Source of the DNA: Patescibacteria group bacterium
GTDB lineage: Bacteria; Patescibacteriota; Patescibacteriia; 2-12-FULL-60-25
Direction of reading: 5' to 3'
DNA length: 64,000 nt
Assembly: GCA_028688515.1 (NCBI GenBank)
Contig: JAQTXZ010000001.1
Coordinates: 558,001 to 622,000, forward strand
The notes below the pieces were generated by a model. That model did not search any database, was not told the origin of the DNA, and worked only from the letters and a program-made list of their open reading frames with translations. Every line of letters starts with the position of its first letter. The stretch's first letter is position 1. Shown here piece after piece: positions 1 through 7,838 of the stretch. Made by a program: the position numbers and the translations under genes.

Positions 1-1
1 T

Positions 2-490
2 CTCGCGCCGATTCTACCCAATGCGCAAATTACTTTATTGCTCGCCAATCAAGAAGCGGAGGACGCGGCGATCATCCGCGCCGTGGGAACAACCCGGGAA
101 GAATTTCAAGACAAACTGTACATGTCGCTAACAGCAATACGTACTAGAATCGGCCGATTGGGCTGGGAAGCGAAATTCATGACTGACGTCATTCCGGATC
201 TTGTCACAAAAGAAAAATCTTTCGCGCAAGAAATCTCAAACGACAATTCCAAGCGCGTAAGATTGCAGACTGAGCTGGGTTCCCGGATGGACATGTATCG
301 GCGCATAGATAACCATATGTTATACGAAGAAATGATGCGGCGTACAGTTCGTACCGCGGCACAATATCTTACCTTGGGCGAATTCGCCTTTCGCGAAAAC
401 GCCCTTGTATGCAACCATACCACCACAAACCTTTCGTGGTATGGAGAAACGAACGCGGCCATTTTGCACAACCCCGTCTCCGTATACTGA
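2..490 (+). CDS. Hypothetical protein, probably truncated by the window edge
   Basis: The frame is open from base 2 with no stop, so the true start may lie outside the window; a TTG at 38 is the first plausible internal start. The visible protein (about 150 residues) is helical and charged, with a stretch around residues 5-45 that could form a helix-turn-helix-like fold, but no family is recognised. It overlaps the next gene by up to 80 bp in another frame, so the two may be coupled or that gene may start later. Function unknown. Confidence 0.45.
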   Translation, partial: LAPILPNAQITLLLANQEAEDAAIIRAVGTTREEFQDKLYMSLTAIRTRIGRLGWEAKFMTDVIPDLVTKEKSFAQEISNDNSKRVRLQTELGSRMDMYRRIDNHMLYEEMMRRTVRTAAQYLTLGEFAFRENALVCNHTTTNLSWYGETNAAILHNPVSVY

Positions 491-1128
491 TCCTTGTCCG
501 GAAACACGACTCGTTTCCGGATAAACTCGGTATGATTAAATTCATTAAAACATTAGCCTATCCTTTAACTCCGCCGTCCGGGGAAATATTTAGCTACCTT
601 TGCAAACTCACGTCTCAGCGTATGGATCCGCCAAGTTTATACCCAAACACGCTTGAAACAGACAGTCTCACCATATTCCATTCTCCGCTTCAGCGCGTAG
701 TCTCATCGCTTAATAAACGCGAGGGACAAAGATTTGTCGTTCGGAATGAATTGCGCGAAATACCTTTTAAGCTTGACGATTTGTGTTCACGAGAGGAATG
801 GATGCTTTACCGCAGCGCTATTGTTAGACGACGATTTGTCCAATTTTTTGTTGAGGACAGGCTTACACTCCGTCGCGATATGATTGAAAATGAAATTCAA
901 AATCTTTTAACGCAAATAACATCAGTCAATAACGAGGTGACTGTTGTATCGCACTCTTTCAGACTAAAAATAATCGAGGCATACATTAAAACTTCCGGCG
1001 GAATCTTTCTACGTCCTCAAACCCTCGCTGATTGGATTATGCCCGGTCAAAAAACCTATGGGTGGGGCGAGGGTTTTGAGATTAATCGAGATGACATTAT
1101 TTCCATTCCAAAATCTTCCCCGCTTTGA
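409..1128 (+). CDS. Divergent histidine-phosphatase-like protein
   Basis: The layout matches the histidine phosphatase (phosphoglycerate mutase-like) superfamily. A beta strand ending in LILVRKHDS sits where the family has the RHG motif, followed by YPLTPPSG (family: LTxxG), then FHSPLQRV (family: SPxxRxxxT), and near the C-terminus VVSHSFRL (family: HG). The RHG tripeptide is altered to R-K-H, so catalysis is uncertain. The start is unclear: ATG 409 lies inside the previous gene, GTG 436 also works, and ATG 532 would remove the first motif. The 3' end overlaps the convergent gene by 32 bp. Activity as a phosphatase is inferred from motifs only. Confidence 0.55.
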   Translation: MQPYHHKPFVVWRNERGHFAQPRLRILILVRKHDSFPDKLGMIKFIKTLAYPLTPPSGEIFSYLCKLTSQRMDPPSLYPNTLETDSLTIFHSPLQRVVSSLNKREGQRFVVRNELREIPFKLDDLCSREEWMLYRSAIVRRRFVQFFVEDRLTLRRDMIENEIQNLLTQITSVNNEVTVVSHSFRLKIIEAYIKTSGGIFLRPQTLADWIMPGQKTYGWGEGFEINRDDIISIPKSSPL

Positions 1129-1705
1129 TTTCCATCGGATGCGCTTTGCGGAGCGTCGCGATCTGGGAACGCGTGAGCAGCTGAATGTGACTGACATCGG
1201 CCAGATATTCAGCAACAAACCAGTTATCATCCTCATTCGTCATCCAGCCGAGCTTGTCGAAACGCGAAAGATCGACGGGACGTGAATAGCTGCGCAAAGT
1301 TTTATTGCCATCGTCGTTAAAGTATTCGTGAAAATAAGAAAGCACTAACTCGCGAAGAGTTTGGTAAACAGGCTCGCGATAACGCAACACTGAATGATTT
1401 GTTTTGGAGACGGCGCCCCAACAATCGTGACGCTTGTACAGTGCGACGACATGATCAAAATCGTGCGAGTTGCTCGTCAAATCCAACACAATCGGCTGTT
1501 GGCCGTGGAGACGAAAAGCAAGCGCCGCCAGCATCGCGCCTTCGATGCAATGAGCCCGCTTCTCTCGAATCACGCGGCGCGGTGAAATACATGTATCGCC
1601 CTCAGGTTCGTTATTAATGGGAATCGAATCCAAATAGTCCTGAACCTTACTGGGCGAGTTCAATCGGCGGAGAAGATGCAATTCGGATTTTGTGAGGTCG
1701 AACAT
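1097..1705 (-). CDS. Transglutaminase-like domain protein
   Basis: A 202-residue protein of a conserved but poorly characterised bacterial family. The centre has RAHCIEGAMLAALAFRLHG, with a likely nucleophile Cys, followed by FDHVVALYK with a conserved His, then WGAVSKTNHSVLRYREPVY. This Cys...His spacing is that of papain/transglutaminase-like folds. No signal peptide is visible, so it is probably cytoplasmic. Overlaps the end of the upstream convergent gene. The biochemical role is not known for the family. Confidence 0.6.
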   Translation of the reverse strand: MFDLTKSELHLLRRLNSPSKVQDYLDSIPINNEPEGDTCISPRRVIREKRAHCIEGAMLAALAFRLHGQQPIVLDLTSNSHDFDHVVALYKRHDCWGAVSKTNHSVLRYREPVYQTLRELVLSYFHEYFNDDGNKTLRSYSRPVDLSRFDKLGWMTNEDDNWFVAEYLADVSHIQLLTRSQIATLRKAHPMEIKAGKILEWK

Positions 1706-1788
1706 GGCGATACTTAAAACTATTGAATATTCTCAAAATGCATAGTATCATAACAACGAATATTCTAATAATTTAAGCAAAAAAATTT

Positions 1789-1974
1789 ATGGGCAAAATG
1801 TGTTCTACCAAAACGCCATGCGGCGGCGCGGGTTACTTTATAGGTTTTATCGGCGCAGCGGTTTATTACTTAGGCAGCGCCACAAACTTTTGGGTCGGCG
1901 TCCTCGGCTTCCTCAAAGCCCTCGTCTGGCCGGCGTTTATGGTTTATGGAGTTTTGAAGTATTTGGGACAGTAA
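1789..1974 (+). CDS. Small conserved membrane protein
   Basis: A 61-residue protein with a short Cys-containing head (MCSTKTPCGG) and two hydrophobic helices ending in LVWPAFMVYGVLKYLG. Very similar small proteins are common in Patescibacteria as unannotated inner-membrane proteins. The gene ends 1 bp before the convergent Bro-N gene. Function unknown; membrane location is inferred from hydrophobicity. Confidence 0.65.
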   Translation: MGKMCSTKTPCGGAGYFIGFIGAAVYYLGSATNFWVGVLGFLKALVWPAFMVYGVLKYLGQ

Positions 1975-1975
1975 A

Positions 1976-2806
1976 CTATCTATCTAATCGCTTTTTATCT
2001 TGCGGTTTCTTCAAATAATTTATTTTGGATACCACGGACCTCCCGATTTGTTTTTCCAGTTCCTTTCTTGCAACAGCCGCCACATTGCCGCCCGTTCTAG
2101 CATCGTCGGCAAGTTCGGATAAACCCTTTGAATTCTTGGTCGTATGCAGCTCGGTCGTGGAACGTTCCCCGAGCATTGTGAAGATCAGCTCAAAATCATC
2201 CATGTGATCGCGGAGATTCTGACGTTTGAGTCCTTTAAGCTTCTTGTGTTCGCTTGGAGTGACGCCGAAAGTTGCTTTGGAGATTTCAGCTGTGAGGATT
2301 TCGTAATCTCTGTCTTGCTGGGCTCCTCGTTTCTGCCATTCGTCCGTCAGCTCCTCACGAATCGCAATGCCACGCACGCGCTTCTCGATCCAATCTTCGC
2401 TATAACCCTTCAGCTTATAGAGCATTCGCGTCCGCTTAGTCGCCAATTCCGGATTCTCAATCTCTTGGACGCGCTCATAACCTACCTTAGCAAGCCAGCG
2501 TTTGAACGGCTCGGCTTTTGGCGATGGGATGGATTGGATGATGCGGAAAATACCCTCGGTATCGGCGCAGTCTGTTTCGTATTTTTTGCCGTCAGACGAC
2601 TCCAATTTCAGTTGCCGACAAATTGTCGACAACTCAATGCCATCCTCGTTTTTTACGCGCACTTTCATCACATACCAATAATCACGCGGTTTAGTGCTAT
2701 CCGTAAGCGCTTCAATTACATCCACAACCGAAAACCACCATTCATTGTTATGAAGCGTCTTCCTTATTTGTTTGCCCTTGAACAAGGCGATTTGGCTAGT
2801 CTCCAT
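1976..2806 (-). CDS. Bro-N domain protein (phage antirepressor-like)
   Basis: The N-terminal 100 residues match the Bro-N fold: FKGKQIRKTLHNNEWWFSVVD, then a D-x-x-D/YW pattern and LSTICRQLKLESSDGKKY. A charged helical C-terminal part of about 170 residues follows. Bro-N proteins are DNA-binding antirepressor-like proteins first known from phages and viruses and now widespread in bacterial chromosomes. A TATAAT at about 2822-2827 (read on the minus strand) lies close upstream. There are no phage structural genes nearby, so this is probably a domesticated stand-alone gene. Confidence 0.75.
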   Translation of the reverse strand: METSQIALFKGKQIRKTLHNNEWWFSVVDVIEALTDSTKPRDYWYVMKVRVKNEDGIELSTICRQLKLESSDGKKYETDCADTEGIFRIIQSIPSPKAEPFKRWLAKVGYERVQEIENPELATKRTRMLYKLKGYSEDWIEKRVRGIAIREELTDEWQKRGAQQDRDYEILTAEISKATFGVTPSEHKKLKGLKRQNLRDHMDDFELIFTMLGERSTTELHTTKNSKGLSELADDARTGGNVAAVARKELEKQIGRSVVSKINYLKKPQDKKRLDR

Positions 2807-2924
2807 AATGTTTATTCAATATTATACACAGCGTATATTTATAGCCTAGCACATGTTCTAGTTTTGTTCTAGTCGGTTTTGTGAACAAAACCATCCCCTC
2901 GTCCCAATACTGCATTGGATGCGA

Positions 2925-3560
2925 TTAAGACCCAAAAAGATAATCCGCCGCCTGTCTTAATTTACTTTCAAATTTTTCATCCATAGCAAAAACTTTATAC
3001 CCAAACTTATTTGCCTCTTTTTCGAGCAACTGACTATACAGCGCCACCATCTCGCCGATTTTTAAAAAAGTACCTTGCTTTTTAGTGCCCAAAAGCATCC
3101 AGTCGTTTGGAGTGGTGCTTTTATTCACGTCCTCTGCAAACTTATACTTATCATGTTTGACCAAGAAAATCGCTTTAAAATATTCACGACCATACTTTTT
3201 TGCCAGTTTTTGTATTAGACTGGGCACGATATGATAACCCTCGATAATATAATCATTACCGTCTTTTATTTCACAAATCGACATCATATCAATAGCCGTT
3301 GCAGTAGGTCTTGCTTGCTTGTATAAAACATCCACAATTGTTTTTGGGGAATAAGCCTCGTAAAAAGCATCATTGCCCCGATGCTTTCTTCGTAACTTTG
3401 AATACGGATGCGTTTTATCCCATTTTTGCTTGCCCATGTACGCTCCTGCGATCACTTCTAACGTGTCGCACGAAATCCATGGAATGCCTAATTTCTTCGA
3501 AGCAAATTTTGCTAATGTAGTTTTACCGCTGCGTGGCGGACCGCCTATCAGATAAATCAT
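2925..3560 (-). CDS. P-loop kinase-like ATPase
   Basis: A 211-residue protein opening with MIYLIGGPPRSGKTTLAK, a Walker A motif directly at the N-terminus as in small-molecule kinases (2-phosphoglycerate kinase or AAA_33-like). DYIIEGYHIVPSLIQ is in the position of a nucleoside/phosphoryl acceptor site. Substrate unknown. The start is supported by a TATACT box 6 nt before ATG 3560, which implies a leaderless mRNA. Confidence 0.7.
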   Translation of the reverse strand: MIYLIGGPPRSGKTTLAKFASKKLGIPWISCDTLEVIAGAYMGKQKWDKTHPYSKLRRKHRGNDAFYEAYSPKTIVDVLYKQARPTATAIDMMSICEIKDGNDYIIEGYHIVPSLIQKLAKKYGREYFKAIFLVKHDKYKFAEDVNKSTTPNDWMLLGTKKQGTFLKIGEMVALYSQLLEKEANKFGYKVFAMDEKFESKLRQAADYLFGS

Positions 3561-3566
3561 AAATAT

Positions 3567-3572
3567 AGTATA
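3567..3572 (-). promoter_or_regulatory. -10 box for leaderless P-loop kinase mRNA
   Basis: TATACT read on the minus strand, separated from ATG 3560 by exactly 6 nt, so transcription should begin at or next to the start codon. No good -35 hexamer is visible. Confidence 0.5.
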
Positions 3573-3596
3573 GCTTAAAGAATCGATCGACGCACA

Positions 3597-4565
3597 TCAT
3601 CCCAACACCGCGTTAAACAGATAACCTGTAAAGATAATCCCCGCACCGACGACGGAGGCGAAAATTAAAATCAATTTTGGTTTCATGACTTTTTTAAGGA
3701 TCATGAATTCCGGCAACGATAAGCCGGTGACCGCCATCATAAAAGCAAGCGTCGTGCCGATGGCAACGCCTTTTTCGGTCAGGACTTTGACGAGCGGAAT
3801 GACGCCGGCCGCATTGGAGTATAAAGGGATGCCAAGCAGGGTCGCAAATGGCACGGCATACCATCTGTCCGCGCCCGCATAAGACGCTAAAAAGTCTGTG
3901 GGGACATAGCCGTGGATCCAAGCACCGACGCCTACGCCGACAACAATGTAAGGCCAGACTTTTTTTAATATATCCAATGTGTACTCAATAGCCCTCTCGT
4001 ATCTAGCCCTCATCGTCATCTTTTGTATAACGATATTATTCTTTGTTCTATTCTTCAAAACAAAATCTTCGAGCAGATGTTCGATATTCATCTTGCCGAT
4101 TGCGATGCCGGCAAGCGTAGCAATCACGATCCCGCTGAATGCATACAAAAGCGCGATCTTCCAGCCGAACAATCCAAATAGCAAAACGAGCGCCACTTCG
4201 TTTACCATTGGCGACGAAACCAAAAACGAAAATGTCGCTCCAAGCGGAACGCCTGCTTCTACAAAACCCAAAAACAAAGGGATGGCGCTGCAAGTGCAAA
4301 AAGGAGTCGCAATGCCAAAGATCGCGGCAAGCAAACTTGCCAGATAAGAATTTTTGCCCGCAAGAAAAAGCCTGACTTTCTCCGGCGGCAGATAAGTCCG
4401 CAAATACGAAACAATAAAGATTATGACAGACAAAAGTAGGAATATCTTTATAGTGTCAAATATAAAAAAATCCACCGCATCGGCCAGCAATGTTTTTTCG
4501 GTGATATGGAATACGCCGTAAGTTAGCCAGTCCGCAAACCACTGAATAGGGGCAAATAGCGACAT
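3597..4565 (-). CDS. Permease of the DUF318 (YraQ/ArsP-like) family
   Basis: A 322-residue polytopic membrane protein with about 8 helices. It carries the family signature around residues 85-100 (TPFCTCSAIPLFLGF) and LVSSPMVNEVAL, plus a second half with GIPLYSNAAGVIPL. DUF318 proteins include the organoarsenical exporter ArsP, but most members have no known substrate. It starts 2 nt after the stop of the thioredoxin-like gene, so the two are co-transcribed; this pairing of a DUF318 permease with a small redox protein is common. Substrate not predictable here. Confidence 0.8.
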   Translation of the reverse strand: MSLFAPIQWFADWLTYGVFHITEKTLLADAVDFFIFDTIKIFLLLSVIIFIVSYLRTYLPPEKVRLFLAGKNSYLASLLAAIFGIATPFCTCSAIPLFLGFVEAGVPLGATFSFLVSSPMVNEVALVLLFGLFGWKIALLYAFSGIVIATLAGIAIGKMNIEHLLEDFVLKNRTKNNIVIQKMTMRARYERAIEYTLDILKKVWPYIVVGVGVGAWIHGYVPTDFLASYAGADRWYAVPFATLLGIPLYSNAAGVIPLVKVLTEKGVAIGTTLAFMMAVTGLSLPEFMILKKVMKPKLILIFASVVGAGIIFTGYLFNAVLG

Positions 4566-4567
4566 AA

Positions 4568-4816
4568 CTAAGTGCCTATCGTCTCTTTGATAACTTTAAC
4601 GATCTCCTCCTCGTTCGGGACATAACCGACAATCGCAGGTTCATCGTTTATTGTCATAACCGGGCTTTGCATCACTCCCAAGTCTATAAGACGCTGAATG
4701 TCCGTGACATATTCGACTTCCCCTTCGATGCCAAGCGTTTTTGCCGCCAAAACCGCACGTTCATGCAAGCGTTTGCAGGAGGCGCATCCGGAACCGTAGA
4801 CTTTGATGTTGGTCAT
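4568..4816 (-). CDS. Small thioredoxin-like redox protein
   Basis: An 82-residue thioredoxin-fold protein of the small redox-active disulfide protein 2 type, with MTNIKVYGSGCASCKRL (a CxxC redox centre at residues 11-14) and the cis-Pro segment QSPVMTINDEPAIVG. The ATG at 4816 is preferred because it starts right before the first beta strand; the upstream in-frame extension looks non-coding. Translated just ahead of the permease, so it probably serves the same thiol or metalloid-handling function. Confidence 0.8.
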   Translation of the reverse strand: MTNIKVYGSGCASCKRLHERAVLAAKTLGIEGEVEYVTDIQRLIDLGVMQSPVMTINDEPAIVGYVPNEEEIVKVIKETIGT

Positions 4817-4904
4817 AAATATATATGCAAGATGATAACCGAAAAACAAGCTTATGAACACTTTCGACGACTCTTGTCTAGCAGGGCATTGTGGCGTTCC
4901 AAGT

Positions 4905-6098
4905 TTAAATATTAACGGAAATTTTTTCCAGGTATTCTAGCTCTATTATTCCCTTGCAATTTTTGTTATTACTCTTGCGCGTATTTTTTACTTTGCATTT
5001 CATCGGTGGCAGAAGAATTTCGCAGTCTTCATTTCGGACGAAGTTATCAAATTGGTCAAGCTCTAAAACAAATCCGTTTTTTGGAACAGTAATTTCATAT
5101 CTATAAAAGTTATAATTTGGGTCGGACGGAACGGCAGATGTTGATGAAATGATTTTAAACTCTACTGTGTCATTAAGATTGCAATTGGGCAGGACATCAT
5201 CAACTCTTACATTTCTGTAGAGAACCATTTTATTATTTGTTAGCTTCATCGCGCTAAGAATATTTGAAACATCATTCCTGGCGATTTTAAGAATTTTCTT
5301 TTTTGCTTCATCGTTCAATTTTTGATATATCCGGTTTTGAAATCTCTCAATACTTTTCGTATCAAGCACTCGCTCGCCAGCTTCATACTCTTTAAGAACG
5401 CCCTTTGAATCATTATTCACAATTTCGGCAACTCGCCAAAGACGATCCATATTGCCGCAAAGTAAATTATTGACTATTAAATAATCGTTTCTTGTATAGA
5501 AAAAAATTGTTTCTTCAAGATCCACATTCTTCACAGATCGTCCAATGACTTCGTAATGTCCATTTTGTAGCGCCTGCCTCTGTGAGGTTTTTCGATGAAT
5601 GATATGCAGGTCCATCGGAGAAGCGATGCGTCGGAACCCCACGACCTGTTCATGTAAGGGTTTTTCGTAATGAATCTTTTTGTCCCGCTTGAAAAATCTC
5701 GTCTGGCGATCCGGGTAGGCCGAGGTTTGTTTGCCATCAATGTAGTTCTTTCTTGGGAACGCGAAAGCATCTATCCCGATATTATTCTCTGCCAGCGGCT
5801 GAAGCTCTTCCAATAATTTTTTTTCGTACACTTCGTCGGCATCAATTACCAAAATCCAATTCATTTTCGCCTGTCTCAAGCCGATATTCCTCTGTGCGGC
5901 AAAATCATCTTTCCAAGGGGCTTGAATTATACGAGCCTTAAAACGCTCCGCTATCTTCAGCGTCTTATCCGTTGAACCTCCATCGACAATGATAATTTCG
6001 TCGACATAAGGGGCGACATTGGCCAGTGAACGTTTCAAAAACTTTTCTTCGTTCAAGACGATCATGCACAAGGATATAGATACGCGCTTTTTCATCAT
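4905..6098 (-). CDS. Family 2 glycosyltransferase
   Basis: The N-terminal 230 residues are a GT-A fold glycosyltransferase of the WaaE/KdtX-like type: ISLCMIVLNEEKFL, IIIVDGGSTDKT, and VIDADEVY with the metal-binding DxD. The C-terminal 160 residues are unique and beta-rich, with no recognised family. It probably transfers a sugar to a cell-surface polymer. Start choice: ATG 6098 lies 4 nt and ATG 6095 lies 7 nt after an extended -10 box, so the second ATG is slightly favoured for a leaderless message. Confidence 0.75.
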   Translation of the reverse strand: MMKKRVSISLCMIVLNEEKFLKRSLANVAPYVDEIIIVDGGSTDKTLKIAERFKARIIQAPWKDDFAAQRNIGLRQAKMNWILVIDADEVYEKKLLEELQPLAENNIGIDAFAFPRKNYIDGKQTSAYPDRQTRFFKRDKKIHYEKPLHEQVVGFRRIASPMDLHIIHRKTSQRQALQNGHYEVIGRSVKNVDLEETIFFYTRNDYLIVNNLLCGNMDRLWRVAEIVNNDSKGVLKEYEAGERVLDTKSIERFQNRIYQKLNDEAKKKILKIARNDVSNILSAMKLTNNKMVLYRNVRVDDVLPNCNLNDTVEFKIISSTSAVPSDPNYNFYRYEITVPKNGFVLELDQFDNFVRNEDCEILLPPMKCKVKNTRKSNNKNCKGIIELEYLEKISVNI

Positions 6099-6102
6099 AA
6101 TT

Positions 6103-6111
6103 AGTATAACA
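6103..6111 (-). promoter_or_regulatory. Extended -10 promoter of glycosyltransferase
   Basis: TGTTATACT read on the minus strand (TGn plus TATACT), 4 nt before ATG 6098 and 7 nt before ATG 6095. Fits the leaderless pattern of other genes here. Confidence 0.5.
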
Positions 6112-6157
6112 AACCCTCAACTTTAGACCAAGAGTTCTACTTCTCTTGCGCCTAAAA

Positions 6158-6189
6158 GAAAAAGCCTCGACTCATGCCGAAGCTTTTTC
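6158..6189 (-). terminator. Intrinsic terminator after tRNA-Trp
   Basis: GAAAAAGC and GCTTTTTC arms with an inner TCG/CGA continuation and a short loop; on the minus strand the hairpin is followed by T-rich sequence. It lies 3 bp beyond the 3' end of tRNA-Trp. Confidence 0.6.
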
Positions 6190-6191
6190 AA

Positions 6192-6265
6192 TGGCAGGGG
6201 CGGCAGGAATCGAACCCGCGCTAGAGGTTTTGGAGACCCCCGTACTACCATTATACGACGCCCCT
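6192..6265 (-). tRNA. tRNA-Trp (anticodon CCA)
   Basis: A complete cloverleaf with acceptor pair AGGGGCG/CGCCCCT, anticodon loop CTCCAAA, T-arm GTTCGAT, and an encoded CCA end. The 5' end of this gene is duplicated nearby (see direct repeats 6253-6326). Confidence 0.95.
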
Positions 6266-6326
6266 AAATATTGAATGTTCGTAATCCACCGAAGCTTTAG
6301 CGTAGGCGGATACGACGCCCCTAAAT
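6253..6326. repeat. 17-bp direct repeat of tRNA-Trp 5' end flanking a palindrome
   Basis: The sequence atacgacgcccctaaat occurs at 6253-6269 (inside and just upstream of the tRNA gene) and again at 6310-6326. The 40 bp between the copies holds an imperfect palindrome (TCCACCGAAGC...TAGGCGGA). The arrangement looks like insertion of a palindromic repeat with duplication of its target. Confidence 0.8.
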
Positions 6327-6387
6327 GGCGCGAATACAATAACAAAATAATACAAGCGAGGCAAGTCTAGGCGTGCAGCTCAAATTA

Positions 6388-6422
6388 TTGGAAAAATGAA
6401 CGATCTGTTCTATAATGCAAAC
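6388..6422 (+). promoter_or_regulatory. Promoter of leaderless membrane-protein gene
   Basis: TTGGAA at 6388-6393, a 17-nt spacer, TATAAT at 6411-6416, then 6 nt to ATG 6423. Predicted +1 coincides with the A of the start codon. Confidence 0.7.
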
Positions 6423-6788
6423 ATGAGCAAAACTAAACTCTTCCTTAACACCATTTTTTGGGGATTCGTGCTTTGGCTTTTCGGTTACATTCTGGGAATA
6501 GTCTTTTTTGCTTTCGTACCTAAAGAGGTTATCGGCTGGTACATCATGCCGTTGGCGATCATTTTTACGTTGTGGGTTTTATTCAAAAAGATAAAAAGAG
6601 AATCCTTTAAGTGTTATGTCGGCCTTGGCGTTATATGGACGATTATGGCCGTGGTTTTGGACTACATTTTTCTGGTCAAACTTTTACAAGCAACCGACTA
6701 TTACAAGCCGGATATTTATTTGTATTATATTTTAACTTTCTCGCTTCCCATAGCCGTCGGCTGGTACAAAAAGAGTTTTCATCGCTGA
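6423..6788 (+). CDS. Small four-helix membrane protein
   Basis: A 121-residue protein starting MSKTKLFLNTIFWGF with four hydrophobic helices and short loops, ending KKSFHR. Members of this kind are conserved hypotheticals in Patescibacteria. ATG 6423 is chosen over ATG 6396 because the promoter -10 box lies between them, which would make the upstream ATG untranscribed. Function unknown. Confidence 0.7.
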   Translation: MSKTKLFLNTIFWGFVLWLFGYILGIVFFAFVPKEVIGWYIMPLAIIFTLWVLFKKIKRESFKCYVGLGVIWTIMAVVLDYIFLVKLLQATDYYKPDIYLYYILTFSLPIAVGWYKKSFHR

Positions 6789-6846
6789 TTTGACTTTTAC
6801 TTCCGACGGTCGCATCATCATCCTGTCGATCGAGGGGAGGTAAAGG

Positions 6847-7182
6847 ATGAGAGTACTGCATCGCATCGCCGTTCTTTGCAAACTTCGCTACGTGCTCGTC
6901 TGCATCAAACTGCGTCACTTGCATGTTTGGCACTCCTGGAGCGGTTGGGGCGTAACCACTAACTGGCCCAAGGAAAGCTATGTGAACGAAGTTCTGTGGC
7001 TGACCTCGCTCATCGATATCCATCTGGGCGGAGACTACGTCATACACGGACCGACGACTTCTGCCGGCGGAAAGACCATTGTCTACTTCTGGCCGAATAA
7101 CGATCCGCAAGCCATTAAGCACATGCTCGAAAACGGCCCTGACAAGGCACCTGCAAACGACACCCAGGCCAACGCGGCCTGA
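6847..7182 (+). CDS. Hypothetical protein with strong Shine-Dalgarno
   Basis: A 111-residue protein, GC-richer than its neighbours, preceded by the strong ribosome-binding site GGGGAGG. A possible TTGACT-17-CATCAT promoter lies just after the previous gene. It contains the Trp-rich segment HVWHSWSGWGVTTNWP and a polar tail. No signal peptide or known domain. Its initiation signal and composition resemble the two GC-rich islands at 22.6-25.7 and 47.7-52.6 kb. Followed by its own terminator. Function unknown. Confidence 0.6.
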   Translation: MRVLHRIAVLCKLRYVLVCIKLRHLHVWHSWSGWGVTTNWPKESYVNEVLWLTSLIDIHLGGDYVIHGPTTSAGGKTIVYFWPNNDPQAIKHMLENGPDKAPANDTQANAA

Positions 7183-7188
7183 TTCTCA

Positions 7189-7212
7189 CCGACAACTCTG
7201 TCGGATTTTTTA
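7189..7212 (+). terminator. Intrinsic terminator
   Basis: CCGACA-ACTC-TGTCGG hairpin followed by ATTTTTTATT, 7 bp after the stop of the gene at 6847-7182. Confidence 0.75.
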
Positions 7213-7782
7213 TTGTTTCTTTAAAACCCTATCAATCGCCTCCAAAATCTCTCCCCTGCCTTTGCCCGTAATGCTTGAGTGAGCGATTATCGTCGCAAAC
7301 GGATATGCGGACTTGAGATCGCGTACAATTTCGACTGCCTTTGAATTTGAGAGTTTGTCGATTTTATTGACTATCATGGCAGCGGGAACATGTAGCTCTT
7401 CCAAAAATCCCAGCATCTCGCGATCCAAATCCGTCGGACCGATGCGCGAGTCAATAATGATGAATACCAGTTTTAGACTTTTGTTGTCTTCCAAATACCC
7501 GCCTATCATGTCAGACATCACATCCTGCTTTTCTTTTGAACTTTTGGCAAAACCATAACCCGGCAAGTCAACCAAAATGAACCTTCCGTCCACGTCGAAC
7601 AGATTTATCAGCTGAGTCCTGCCGGGCGTTGCGCTGACTCTGGCGAGATTTTTTTGATTGGACAAATGGTTAATTAAAGTGGACTTGCCAACATTCGACC
7701 TGCCAACCATCGCAATCTGCGGTTTGTCTCCAATCGGCAATTCCTCTTGATTTGTCGCGCTTTTGATAAATGTGACTTTCAT
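7210..7782 (-). CDS. engB: Ribosome-assembly GTPase EngB (YsxC/YihA)
   Basis: A 190-residue TRAFAC-class GTPase. It shows G1 GRSNVGKS (residues about 27-34), G2 region SATPGRT, G3 DLPGYG and G4 NKID, at the usual length for EngB. Family members assist late assembly of the large ribosomal subunit. The start is fixed by an extended -10 box 6 nt upstream. Confidence 0.93.
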   Translation of the reverse strand: MKVTFIKSATNQEELPIGDKPQIAMVGRSNVGKSTLINHLSNQKNLARVSATPGRTQLINLFDVDGRFILVDLPGYGFAKSSKEKQDVMSDMIGGYLEDNKSLKLVFIIIDSRIGPTDLDREMLGFLEELHVPAAMIVNKIDKLSNSKAVEIVRDLKSAYPFATIIAHSSITGKGRGEILEAIDRVLKKQ

Positions 7783-7788
7783 CGGGCA

Positions 7789-7817
7789 AATATAACATCT
7801 ACCGCGTTATTAAACAA
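7789..7817 (-). promoter_or_regulatory. Promoter of leaderless engB
   Basis: On the minus strand: TTGTTT (7812-7817), 17-nt spacer ending in TGT, TATATT (7789-7794), then 6 nt to ATG 7782. Confidence 0.65.
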
Positions 7818-7838
7818 CAAGGTATGATGTTTTTAGAT

